A stretch of DNA of 64,000 nt from Saxidomus purpurata. Its lineage: Eukaryota > Mollusca > Bivalvia > Venerida > Veneridae. The notes under the pieces are model-generated. The model was given only the letters and a program-made list of their open reading frames with translations, did not search any database and had not been told where the DNA came from. The DNA lies in assembly GCA_022818135.1 (NCBI GenBank), contig JAFMSR010000003.1, positions 12,759,325-12,823,324 on the forward strand, written 5' to 3'. The position numbers were made by a program, and so were the translations under genes. Shown here piece after piece: positions 48,505 to 60,900 of this stretch (positions within the stretch are counted from its first letter, which is position 1; the number at the start of each line of letters is the position of its first letter).

Positions 48505-48695
48505 ATTTTGGTAACCTAGAGTAACCTTAGGTAACCAGGTAACCCAGTATTAAAATATAGACCTTCATTTAGCTAACATAGAATTATATAGAAAGATACT
48601 GTAGTAACCTGGTAACCTTTGGTAACCAAAGACATTGAATGGCTACTAATGGACACATATGTGCAGAGGTGCATATTTTGGGCCATATATGGTCA
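48505..48695 (-). repeat. Inverted single-copy relative of the satellite edge
   Basis: Read on the minus strand, 48695-48505 gives GCACCTCTGCACATATGTGT, AGTAGCCATTCAAT, then CTTTGGTTACC and several GGTTACC words. The same order is found at the left edge of the satellite (35028-35100, + strand). It has one or two units' worth of GGTTACC sequence instead of ~26. Confidence 0.75.
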
Positions 48696-49229
48696 GGTAC
48701 CACTGAGACTACAGAAAATGCCAAGTATTTTAAGTAGTTATCATCACAGAAATCAGTATAGGTCCTAACCTGGTCCCCGCAAAGTGTGTGGGAAGTCATA
48801 GGTTTGATCACTTACTGCGTCAAATTAATGACTGGGCATTGCCAGCAAAATTGATATTGTAATCCCTACTTGATATTGTGATATATTGCAAAGCATTTGT
48901 TTCAAAAAGAAAGTCAGAAAACCAAACAAAAAACATATCTAAATAGTGTACCCTTGGCCCTATTGACAGAAGGGATCGTATTTAACAAAGTACATTCCAG
49001 TAGGAAACCTTGTCACAGCATTTCAAGCTATAGATATAAAACTTAAAATAAATGTTACAAAATGTAATTTAATATGAATAGAGCAGGACTCTTCAGCCAA
49101 TTCAACTTGTCAACTCTTGTAACCATCCAATAAAAATATTATTTGTTTGGTGATATTTGATGATTTTATACTGAACTGTATATACCCATATATTGTTTTA
49201 AATATTGCAATATTTGAAATCATTTTGTA

Positions 49230-49345
49230 GTACCTCGTCTGTCCACCATCAGCTCCTCTTAAACCACTGGGCCAATATTGATGAAACTTGGCAGGGATGT
49301 TCCTTTTTCAAATCTGATTTTAAAAAGGCAGTAATCAGTTCTCTG
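49230..49345 (+). mobile_element. Fragment of an AGCTCACC-family element
   Basis: CCACTGGGCCAATATTGATG then AAACTTGGCAGGGATG matches the first core unit of the AGCTCACC family (compare ~60796). Both ends are missing. Confidence 0.6.
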
Positions 49346-49385
49346 GACAATAATGTTAGTGAACTGGAATTTTTATCCTATACAT

Positions 49386-49836
49386 CAGGGGCGGATCCAG
49401 GATTTGGTCTTAGGGGGGGCGTAACTTTTTTGCCATTTGTTGGTTCTGCTCAAGCCTTATAAGACGGCAATTATGACAGTGGTTTATTCTTTGTTATTAA
49501 GTAATCGAACACTAAAAAGCGGTGGAGCAAGTGAGTGTATAATTAACATGTATAATTGAATGGCAATGAACAATGTGAGGGCCATAGGCAGAGGTTAAAA
49601 GTAGGGAGGCACTTTCTAGGGGGGTTCGGGGGCATGCTCCCCCGAAAATTTTTTTTTTCGAGGGTGCCATTTCGTGCATTTTCCTGCATTTCAAATGTGT
49701 TTTTGATCTCTTAAGATACTGATTTCGGAAACAGAAAATATAAATTTATACTCAGATATTTATGTAAGGTTGGGGAATTTTAGGGGGGGGCGCGCACCGG
49801 GTGCGCCCCCCCCCCCCACCCCCGGATCCGCTAGTG
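49386..49836. mobile_element. 451-bp TIR element (GGCGGATCC type)
   Basis: The left end is CAGGGGCGGATCCAGGATTT and the right end CCCCCGGATCCGCTAGTG, inverted around GCGGATCC. TACAT lies directly outside both ends (49381-49385 and 49837-49841). The interior has G- and C-runs and the palindromic core GGGGGCATGCTCCCCC. No coding capacity. The right terminus read outward begins CACTA, as in CACTA/CMC transposons, but the assignment is tentative. Confidence 0.75.
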
Positions 49837-49841
49837 TACAT

Positions 49842-51404
49842 GTTACTGCCTAAATGCAGATACCAATGGCGAAAAAAACATGTTTCTTAATATTTCTTTA
49901 CTTTGTTCAACTAAAATCATGGTTGAAACATGTTTTTTACCCCGTGGTTAGGGTACTGTCTCGATCTTGTTTTGTCCCTCCGGCAACCGTCTTGGTCACA
50001 GGAGAATTTGTTTAAACGTTGTTCAGTTTCATTTTGTATGTCTTTCATTTTTGCCCTTCAGTGACTCCCACATATGACATTTGCACAGACAAAACTTCAG
50101 GAAAAAAATTTGATATATTCTGGTTTAAATTCATTTTAAAGTTATTAGAACAAAATGTGGTTGTTTTTTGTAGTATTGCACTTTTTTAAAATTTAATTGT
50201 CTATACAAAACAATAATGATATATACCTAGACTCATTCATACAGACAAAATAAAAACTGGAAAACAATTTGTTTTCCCTCGGCGCTGTAAAAATGTCAAG
50301 ACGACTGTAGATTTCAGCATAATTGAAATGCAATTAATACATAGAGAATTTATTACAAGGAAATACTACTGTTTTGAAGTGAGGCTGAAAAAGGGCCCAT
50401 AAGTAAAGGCATAAATTTCATAGAAAAACACTACAAAAAACCTTTTGAACGTAGGGGATGTTGTTCATAGGGTATTTTAGCCTATAATATGCATCAGTTC
50501 ACAATATTTTAAGCCTTACTAGACAAAGTCCAGCACAGCTTATGGCATTAGTGGTTTGTCCGTTGTCCATATTCTGATAAATAAGCTAAGCCCATCGGAG
50601 CATACATTTGGATACTTAAGTGGCTATAGGAACAATAGGTAACAGTAAATGCAACATGTTAATGAGCCCTATTGTTTTTTTTATCAGTGGGTCAAAGATC
50701 AAGGTCATAGTGAACTTTGAAAATCTTTACCACACAATATATTGAGATCTATTTGACCCAACATCTTCAAACTTCATAGGATGATTGGTCTTACTGAGTA
50801 GATAATCATTATTTTTGGGATCAGTGGGTCAAAGGTCAAGGTCAGAGTGACCCGAACTTTGAAAATCTTTTCCATTCAATATCTTGAGATCTACATTACC
50901 CACAATCTTTAAACGTCATAGGATGATTGGTCTTACCTCCTGTTTTTGAGACAAGGTCACAGTGAACTGTGTTAGCTTTTACTTTATAACATTGCAAAAG
51001 ATTTTCACATTAAACAGTCCGATCAGACCAGTAGAGCAATACAGGCCTTTTTTAACCTCTTGTTATTTTTTCTCTATATGAGATGGTGTTGGGAGTTAAA
51101 ATTGGATTGAGTGGCATTTAGGGTTGATTGCAAAACTGTCATAATTATTAAGTCCATCTTTATTTTAAATTAGTTACTACAGTTTTGCATGTTGGCCATG
51201 TACTTGTATGATTTATTTTTAGCTCTACTGGACAAAGTTCTAATGGCTACTTCAGTGGCTAAGTTACGTATTTCATGTATTTGTGTGTCTAATTTTCAGC
51301 ACGCGCGGAACCTTGACCCTTGAGCTTGGGGTTCTGGTGTTAAACTCAAAAACATTTTGAAGCACTTAAATTCGGGTGATACAACCATTCTGAATCACGA
51401 GTAT
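49842..51404. other. Intergenic sequence with degraded core-repeat fragment
   Basis: Mostly unassigned. From ~50540 to 51065 two ~130-bp units recur (GGGTCAAAGGTCAAGGTCA, AATATCTTGAGATCTA, CATAGGATGATTGGTCTTAC), ending in CTCTTGTT. This is an old pearl-like fragment. Confidence 0.5.
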
Positions 51405-51775
51405 ATACAAGCCACCTAAGTCAGGAGTGAAACAAGACCATTGAATAGTCTAAATTCAGGAGGATATACAAGACCACTGAATGCAAAGTCCAGGTGAGTG
51501 ATATACAAGACCATTGAATGCTCTAAATGTCCAGGCGAGTGATATACAAGACCATTGAATGCTCTAAATGTCCAGGCGAGTGATATAAAAGACCATTGAA
51601 TGCTCTAAATGTCCAGGCGAGTGATAAAACCTTGAAGCTCTAATGTCCAGGGGAGGGTGATAAAGAACATTGAATGCTCTGAATGTCCAGGCGAGTGATA
51701 TAAAAGACCATTGAATGCTCTGAATGTCCATGTGAGTGATATAAAAGACCATTGAATGCTCTGAATGTTCGGCCC
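51405..51775 (+). repeat. ~44-bp minisatellite next to hexokinase exon
   Basis: About eight units of AGGCGAGTGATATACAAGAC then CATTGAATGCTCTAAATGTCC, with shortened copies near 51630. It ends ~50 bp before the splice acceptor of the exon at 51827. Minus-strand frames across it are repeat products. Confidence 0.85.
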
Positions 51776-51826
51776 TGTTGTTGAATCACCATTTTGCTCT
51801 ATATTTTTGCTGTTCTGTTTTAATAG

Positions 51827-51995
51827 GTTGAAGGATGCCTGTCTGGATTAGTGTTTGACGACTCTAAACTTAAACAGATGATAGAAACCTTTGAGAGTCA
51901 GATTAAATGTGCGAACAGCCCGGATGAAAACCTACGAAAAAAGACGGATCTTTTCTGGGAGAACACGTTTGTCAGGAGACTGTTGGATGGCACAG
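51827..51995 (+). CDS. HK: Hexokinase exon, N-terminal helices
   Basis: Acceptor TGTTTTAATAG and donor ACAG/GTAAGT. The exon encodes 56 codons plus one base: VEGCLSGLVFDDSKLKQMIE, TFESQIKCANSPDENLRKK and ending FVRRLLDGT. In glucokinase and hexokinase this position holds the helix leading to the conserved FVRSxPDGxExGxFL. The match in order and spacing supports the call. The final G plus AA of the next exon makes the Glu of DGTENG. Confidence 0.85.
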
Positions 51996-54900
51996 GTAAG
52001 TGAGCAATCTGAGTAGGAAGAGGTGGAACTAAGTGTTTACGAATCACCTGATGCAGTCTTGTTGAAAGTTGGAAATGAACGAGTGCCTGACATCTAGTCA
52101 GGCAGATGAAAACTTTTTTTCGGTTGTAGACCAAAAATCCTTATTCATCAAATTTTTATTAAACCATTTGAGAATTTATTGCCAGAGGTCTTAGGTCAGG
52201 TACTCCCAAAATATTTGCCAGTCAAGCTTGAAATTTGCCAGACATGTCCAGAGGTCAGGCATATTGAGGGAAGACTGCTGATGCCAGCACTCGTGTGTCT
52301 GTCTGTAGTTCTGTTGTTGACTTTTCTGTTAAATTCTGGTGATGGGATTTCAACTTGTCACCTAGAGTCTGACACTAAACCAATTACACTATGTTAGATC
52401 TAAAAAGGAAGACAATGTGAACAATTTAGACTAAATGTTGGGTTAGAATGCTAATCTTAATGATTCCAGGTCAAATTTGAACCAGGTAACATACCGGTAG
52501 ATGTTGATAATTGAAGCTATTCACCATGATAGTCAAATAAAAGGGAGACCTTAATTGTGAATACCATAAAAGTAAATTTTGGGAACTGAAATGTATGGCC
52601 TGGGCCCATGGGCATTGTAACCCACCATTGATATATTTACCAAAACAGTTACACCCCTGTCTCTTCTTGATGTATCTACTTTGAAAGTAGTTTAGCTAAA
52701 ACATAATGAACAACGATCGGACAATAATGGTTGTAATATGTTCTATAAATACATGAAACTTATAATGTCACTCTGGTCCAGAGCATGATCGGCTAATGGA
52801 AATAATATTTCATGGGTTTGGCTTTATACCTGCCCAAGATCATTTAGTGTGAAGATGAAATCTCCCTTTTATTTTTTTTCATAAGTGCAATATAGAGAAT
52901 TATTAAGTAATCCTCTGCAACCACTAAGCCAATGATGATGAAACTTGGCAATGGTGTTCCTTGCATGAAGCCCTCTCATAGTTGTTCAAATAATTTTATT
53001 CCATGCAGAACTCTGGTTGCCATGGCAATGGAAAGGAAAAACTTTTAAAATATTCGTCTAAAGAACAGGTTAAGGCCAATTAAGAGCTTAGATATTTGTC
53101 ATGTGGCATTACCTAAAGGACCTTTACCAAGATTGTTAAAATTATTTGCCCATGGGGTCACTTGTTTGTATATGGCCTTATGTAGGAAAAACTTTAGAAG
53201 TCTTTTTCTCTGAAACCACAAGGGCTAGAGCATAGATATTTAGCATGTTGCATTGCCTAGTGGACTTCTACTAAGACATTAAAGTAATGACGCCCCAGTC
53301 AAAGTTGACCCCGTCCCGGGGTACTTGTTTTTACAAAGGCTTTTGGGAATAAGAAAAATAAATGTGACCCTGTATTGTAGCCAATTATTAGCCAGGTGAG
53401 CGATATAGGGCCATCTTTGCCCTCTTGTTTAATTTTGTTATGTTAATTTACCTAGAATTTGAACATCAGCCTCTGGTATAAGAAAATGAAAAAGAAACAT
53501 GTACTAATTTTGCTTTAGCTCTACATGCTCTAGAGATGCAAGCTCTTAATTTTTCAGAAAATGGGACATTTCTTGGAATGGATCTTGGTGGAACCAACCT
53601 GAGGATGATCAGAGTGGACCTGAAGAACGGCAAAGACACAACGAAAACAAAGTACTACGAGTTGGAGAAACCGTTGTTGAGTGGTCCTTGTGCAGCTGTG
53701 CGTAAGAATTTCAACGGATAATTATAGTTATTCATAAAATTTCAAAAACAATTTCAAGTGCCAGGGCTATGATATATAGGGTGATAAATCTTAACAATGT
53801 GTGACACCAGTCGACCTTTCAAACGGAACAGCGACCTAGGCAGATTTTGCCGGAGCTCTACCCTATATTTGGCATACAAAATTTAAATCTTGGGCAAACA
53901 GGAGGGTATGCAACCCTCTTACTGAAAATCTCCTTTCAGACATAAAATTCAAATTAAACAGTATTATGGGAGAAATGCTTGGGTCAGTAATAGACTCCAA
54001 TACAGGGGAAAAAACTAGACCTTATAAAATCTGAAAGAAGAAAAAACAAATCTGAATGTGCCAACCAAGGACGTTCTCATAACAACATTTAGCACATTTG
54101 TTTTTTTTGTAAAGTTGAAAATAAAATAGGCACATGCACGATTGATGGTGAATTGCATATTTGATAATCTTCTAGATGCCTACTATGCAGGAAAATGTAA
54201 TCAAGTTGTGTTCATAACATAATTATGTATCTAGATTCATATACATTACCAGTACAGCAGTTTTATCTAAACCAATGACGTTCCATTTTGGTCCTGACAG
54301 TTTGACATTCAGAGTCCTTGATATATTGTTAAGATAAGCATCAGTATGAAGTCTGGTTGTGGATATTGTAACTTGAGGTCATATGGTTAAAGGTCAAGGT
54401 CACAGGAATCTGAAATGTGAAAAAAAATCTTGTCTGCTCTTTATCTCCAAAAGCCCTTGTTGGATGTTCATCAAACTTGATAAGAAACATTAGTATGAAG
54501 TCTAGTTGGATGGAAAGGTAATCTGGTCAGTGGAAACAGCCTTTTAGGTGTTCATATATCACTTTTAATGAAAGTTCTAGTTTGATAATGCTGCATGTAA
54601 CTGTTGATACTGTTTTAAATCAGTGTTTGCCAATCTCCCTGATGAATTATCACCAGTCTCCCTGATGAACTATCGCCAGTCTCCCTGGTGAGCTATCGCT
54701 TATCTCCCTGATGAGCTATCGCTAATCTCCCTGATGAACATAATTGTCCATCTCTTTAATGTGAAGTCAATCTCCCCGATGAAAGAGAGTTCATCTCCGT
54801 GAAGAACAAGTGTCCATCTCCCTGATGAGCAAATGCCCATTTCCCTGTTGTGACTCCTATCTTCCTGATGAACATGCCATGATGGCCAATCTACCTGATG

Positions 54901-57900
54901 TGACACCAATCTCCCTGATGAATGATCACCCATCTCCCTGTTGAACTATTGCCAATCTCCCTGATGAACTATCACCCATCTCCCTGATGTGACGCCCATC
55001 TCCCTGATGAATGATCACCCATCTCCCTGTTGAACTATTGTCAGTCTCCCTGATGGGCTATCGTCCATCACCCTGATGAACTAATTGTCAATCTCTCTAA
55101 TGAGAAGTCAATCTTTCGATGAAAGAGAGTTCATCTCCGTTAAGAACAAGCGTCCATCTCCCTGATGAGCAAATGCCCATCTCCCTGATGTGACGCCCAT
55201 CTCCCTGATGAACAATGGCCAATTTCCCTGATGTGACACCCATCTTCCTGATGAACTTTCACCCATCTGCCTGATGAACGATGGCCAATTTCCTTGATGT
55301 GATGCCCATCTCCCTGATGAACAATGGCCAATTTCCCTGATGTGATGCCCATCTTCCTGATGAACTTTCACCCATCTTCCTGATGAACTTTCACCCATCT
55401 CCCTGATGAACGATCACCCATCTCCCTGTTGAACGATCACCCATCTCCCTGATGAACGATGGCCAATCCCATGGACGCCCATCTCCGAGAATACGATAAC
55501 TCCCTATGAACTTTCACCCATCTCCCTGATGTGACACCCATCTCCCTGATGAACGATCACCCATCTCCCTGATGAAGGATCACTTACACAAGGCCTTAAA
55601 CCACTTTGAAGCAATAATAAATTATTGCATGAACCCTGTGATCAGTATAGAAAGACACAAGTAGTTAAACCCCTACCCTACAATTGATCAGAAACATACA
55701 AAATGGACATTTCAGTTGCTCAATTTGGACTCTACCATTAAGTTTTCATAGGGGTACTTGGAGAAAAATCACTTCACTGTATAGAGACCTGAGTGTTATT
55801 CATGTTTAGACTGTGTGCATGCTCATCATTGCACTAATTGCAAAGGCAACATCAATTTCCTCCAGCAGGGTAGAATAAATAGACTGCATTATGTATTCAT
55901 TTAATTTGTAATTACATTTTTATATTTGATGACATTATTTTCAGATGTTTGACTACATTGCAAAATGTTTGTCTGAATTTGTTTCTGAGGAACCATACCC
56001 GGAAGGAGAAACTATACCTTTAGGTAACTTATTCTCTCTATCTATATTCCTTAGTACTAAAAGGTTTCAAATTTTCAAGTTTTGTTAATTCCTTTGGATT
56101 TTGGTGTGTTAATACTCTTGGTTAAATTCTTCAAATAATACAGTCTTGAATATCAAAAATACAAAACAGTTAACCCTATAATATATGCTACAAGAATTTA
56201 GGTCTGAAGCTGAGTTAATATGGATAAGTAAAAAATTCCATCAATTGGTAGTTCTCTGCCTAATGTATTTTAGATACTGCATTAGAAATTTAGCCATACC
56301 TGGAAAGTTCCCCTTTTGGGCCTCATTTCTGAAGGGGTTAATTTTGTCCAGCAAGAGGTTTATACATTTAATTCTTTGGCAGTAACATGTTGGATACAGG
56401 AGTGTCTTCATCTAATGTCAAGGTTATTATTCTTACACAAAGCCCTTTAAATACTGACGAATTTATGTGGGAGTATATTTCTTTCTTGCAGGTTTTACTT
56501 TTTCTTTCCCATCGGAACAGAAAAGTTTGAAGAACAGTACTATAACTACATGGACAAAAAGCATTACCTGTTCTGATGGACCGGGTCTTGATTCCGTTGT
56601 CTTACTCGAGGAGGCAATAAAAAGACAAGGCGTAAGACACTTTATATGTAACAAATTCATGCTTTTTTTTCTCTATATATTGTGCAGTTTTCTTTCTGTT
56701 TGCACGCCAGAGGAGAGGGGTCTTAACACAGCAACATGATTTGATTGATTGAATTCTTTTAAACTTTCTCTGTAATACAGTTGCATTGAACTTGTTAAGA
56801 TGAATCCTTACTGTCTCACATAGGACCATTGAAATTAAAAATGGGAAATTTGTTTTAAGACTTATGTATATCTCTTTCAGTTTTCCTAGTTAGCTTTCCC
56901 AGTAGCGTACAAGAAGAGCTTACTGTAAAAGTCGTTATTTTTTTTGCGAGTTTTAATTTTCACTAATTTTTGCAAATGAAGCATTTGACAAATCCATCAA
57001 ACTTGCTAAAATAGCAAACAACCAATGTTTATATGTAAAATAGTGCTTGCTTGCGAATTAAAAAACCTAATAAAATAGAAAATTGGAAAATCATGCAATA
57101 AACAACTCGCAAATATAAAGACTTTCACAGTAATATAAGTTAGTAAATTCCAAAGGGGCCCCAAACTGGAAAAAAAAAAAAAGAAAAGTAAATTCTCTCA
57201 AACATCCTTTTATGTACCTCCTTTGCTGATTCATCTATTACAGTATCAACAGAATGGGGGGGTGGGCCCCAAAAATTTCTTAATTTTTTTTTTTTTTTTT
57301 TTAAGTTACGGCAGTTTCGCGGTCAACCCTTGAATACATTGTCTCATCACAAAAGTTACAAAAACGCAGCAGGATATTTAGTTTTGATTACCATCTGATA
57401 AAGATATCTCCCTTCAAAATAACAATTATGCTTCATGGTTAAGACAGATGCTTAAAAAAATGCAGTGACTACTGTTTTAAAACATAAAATAACTTAAGTA
57501 TACAAAGTATTTCTCTAAGAAGCACATAGAAAGGAAGTATAAATTTATAAGAATACATGTAGATGGATTTTCATTTCTTCTCATTATAAGATACACCATT
57601 CAGATCATTCAGTGACAATGAGAGTCTGACATGATTTCAGGGTTTGCCAGTTCCGGTTGATGTTGTTGCAAGAATAAGTGATACCACTGGTACTCTTCTG
57701 GCTGGAGTTCTAGCAGACGAAAAATGTAGGATCTCTCTGATCATAGGTGCGTATTGTTTTAGTATAAGCAATGATCTTAGAAAAAGCCCATTTGCCATGG
57801 AAAACCAAAAGATGATACTTCCTTTGAGAAATCATATGTGTGCTATAAGTCTTATAATGAAATTTAAAATAGAATGCATGTGTGTTCACAAAAACATATT

Positions 57901-60900
57901 TTGTAATGCTAGACTTTTAAGTAGAGATAAAGGTCAGATATATCAGAAGTTTTAGTTCTCTCTAAATTTTTATGCCCCCGAAGGGAGGCATATTAAAATC
58001 GCACCGTCTGTCCGTCCGTCTGTCCGTCCGTCCGTGCGTCCCACTTACAAATTCGTGTCCGGACTGTAACTCTGTCATGCATTGAAGGATTTTAAAATAA
58101 CTTGGCACACATGTCTAGCACATCAAGACGACGTGTCGCGTGCAAGACCCACATCCCTACCTCAAAGGTGAAGGTCACACTTGGAGTATGAAGGTTATGG
58201 AATCCTCTATATATGCACACATTCGTGTCCGGACTGTAACTTTGTCAGCATTGAAGGATTTTAAAATAACTAGGCACACATGTCTAGCACATCAAGACGA
58301 CGTGTCGCGTGCAAGACCCACGTCCCTAGCTCAAAGGTCAAGGTCATACTTAGAGTTTGAAGGTAATGGATTCCTCTATATATGCATATATGCACACATT
58401 CGTGTCCGGACGTAACTTTGTCATGCATTGAAGGATTTTAAAAAACTTGGCACAAAGTCTAGCACATCAAGACGACGTGTCGCGTGCAAGACCCACGTCC
58501 CTACCTCAAAGGTCAAGGTCACACTTAGAGTTTGAAGGTAATGGATTCCTCTATATATGCATATATGCACGCATTCGTGTCCAGACTGTAATTTGTCATG
58601 CATTGAAGGATTTTAAAAAATTTGGCACAAATGTCTAGCACATCAAGACGACGTGTCGCGGCAAGACCCACATCCCTACCACAAAGGTCAAGGTCACACT
58701 TAGAATTTATAGGTAATGGAATCCTGTATATATGCATACATTTGTGTCTGGACTATAACTTTATTATGCTTTGAAGGATTTTAAAATAACTTGGCAAAAA
58801 TGTCTAGCACATCAAGCGGATGTGTCCAGGCAAGACCCAAGTCCCTACCTCAAAGGTCAAGGTCACACTTAGTGTTTAAAGTAATGGAATACTGTATGCA
58901 TGATTACTCTGTCATGCATGGAAGGATTTTAAAATTACATAGCACATTTATTGAGCACATGGAGAGGACACAGACTGTGAGGCACCTCTTTCGGGGGCAT
59001 TCGTCACTTGTGAGGGACAGCTCTTGTTTCTTTGTGATTTACAAATTAACAAATTGCAACACTTATAAAGCTTGTAAAAATGTCCGTTTGACAGAGACAA
59101 ATAAATAACAGAGATTGGAAGTTTCCTGTGGGCCAATAGAAAGACCAAAACCACTCGGCCAAATTAAATCAAACTTCACAGTTCCTTGGGTGGACCTGTA
59201 TCAATGATGCTCAAAGAATTCAATTCAGTGGAAAACTGGATGCTATGGCAACAAATAGGCAAAACTTTAAAGATCTTCTTTTTCAAAAAATGGAAGGCCC
59301 AAAACTAAGATATTTGGTATGTCACATTGTCTAGTGGACCTGTTCCAAGATAATATTAAAACATTGGCCCCTTGGTCAAAGTTGACTCAGCCTGGGGGTC
59401 ACTTGATTGTACATAGATTTCTATCTAAAAACTTAAAAATCTCCTCCCAAACCTCAAGGCTGAAAGCTTAGATATTTGGCATGTAGCATTGCCTAGTGGA
59501 CCTCTACCAAAATTGTTCAAATCATGACCCCAGGTCAAAACTGGCACTGCCTCATGGAGGGAGGAGGGAGTCACTTGATTTACAGACCACAAGGCACAGA
59601 GCTTACTTGTTTGGCTTGTGGCATTGCCTAGCGGTCTTGTACCAAGATTGTTCAAATCATAGACCTTGGCACCCAAGGGTCACTTGACCTTCTGAAATAC
59701 TTCCATGTTAGTTTTTGGAGCTACAGTGTACTGTACGTTTACTTTGTTTTCTATGAAGCTGCTGTTGATAGCCAATGTTAGTCAATGCAGGTGAGCGATA
59801 AAGGGCCGTCATGGCCCGCTTGTTTCTTTTGTCTGATATATCAGGGTTAGTGGTTGGCTAGATTTTCCATATGACTGGGCTAATATGTAGCTAGAACTCT
59901 AGATATTTTGGCTAATGGCTGCCTAGGAATTAAGAGACCTATCACTTTAAGTAGACATATATAAAATCTTTGTTGAAATTCCAGATATATAAAGTTAAAG
60001 TAGTATTTTTAGTATCTCGTTGTATGCACTCTTAATGTATAGCTGTATAACTGTGCTTTATTGTAAATAACTACTAGTACTTTAAATCTCAGTGATTCAT
60101 TTGAATGAATGATTACTATGCCGCACCCACTGAGGAACGTCGGTCTTGGAGAATGAAAATAGCAGTCACCACAAAGCTTCATCGTAGTGTGATGATTTTG
60201 ATAGGGGGTGCTTAAACCAGCTACTTTCAACTTAGGTCATTCTAAGGGATCGCCAGAAATATTTGGGGAGACATTGTTTTGTGTTAAAGGCAACTTTGTT
60301 TAAGACAAATTCATTTAACTCTTTGAATATTATTATAAGTGATAAAAGCCGTCAGTACATTTGATGAAAGTAATAGAAAATAAGATCCTTAAGGACTTGT
60401 ATTTTAATAACGGTAAGAAAGGCAAGCTGTGATGACACAATTATTACCTTACATATTAGTAATATACCCATTGGCGTGTACTTTAAAGTGATAGTTTATT
60501 AACTGGTGCCAACGTAAACAATTGTCCTTTTACAGCTAAAGTGCTCTTGCACTTTCCCTTACAATCAATCGACTACAGAAGTTTTCATCTTTATCAATTT
60601 TACATTTTATGTTGACTGATAAAGATTGGAAAAAAGATGTTTCTGAGTTACTATTCACACAATTGCATCTGTTCTGCCACCTGCTTCACTTTTTAGCTCA
60701 CCTGGCACAAAGTGCAAGGGTAAGCATAGGTCACTCCATTGTCTCACGTCATCCGTTCACATTTTCTTTCAAATTACATCTCCTCTGAAACCACTGGGCC
60801 AATGCTGATGAAACTTGGTAGAGATGGTCCTTGCATGAAGCTGTATCATAGGTGTACAAATAATTCCATTCCATGCAGAACTGTGGTTGCCATGGCAGCG

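Noticed and set aside
53536..53721. Separate small protein starting MQALNFSENGTFLGMDLGG
   Set aside because: It is a hexokinase exon with upstream intron read through; the acceptor at 53557 and the family match define the true border.
54700..55398. Minus-strand frames of repeated HQGDGHHIRE-like peptides
   Set aside because: Product of the 24-bp minisatellite in the hexokinase intron.
54630..55592. Repeated CTGATGA as possible hammerhead ribozyme array
   Set aside because: CTGATGA recurs in each unit, but there is no GAAA at the right distance and no pairing stems.
58140..59108. Open frames such as MQDPHPYLKGEGHTW
   Set aside because: Translations of pearl-like core units; equivalent frames recur in the element at 15899.
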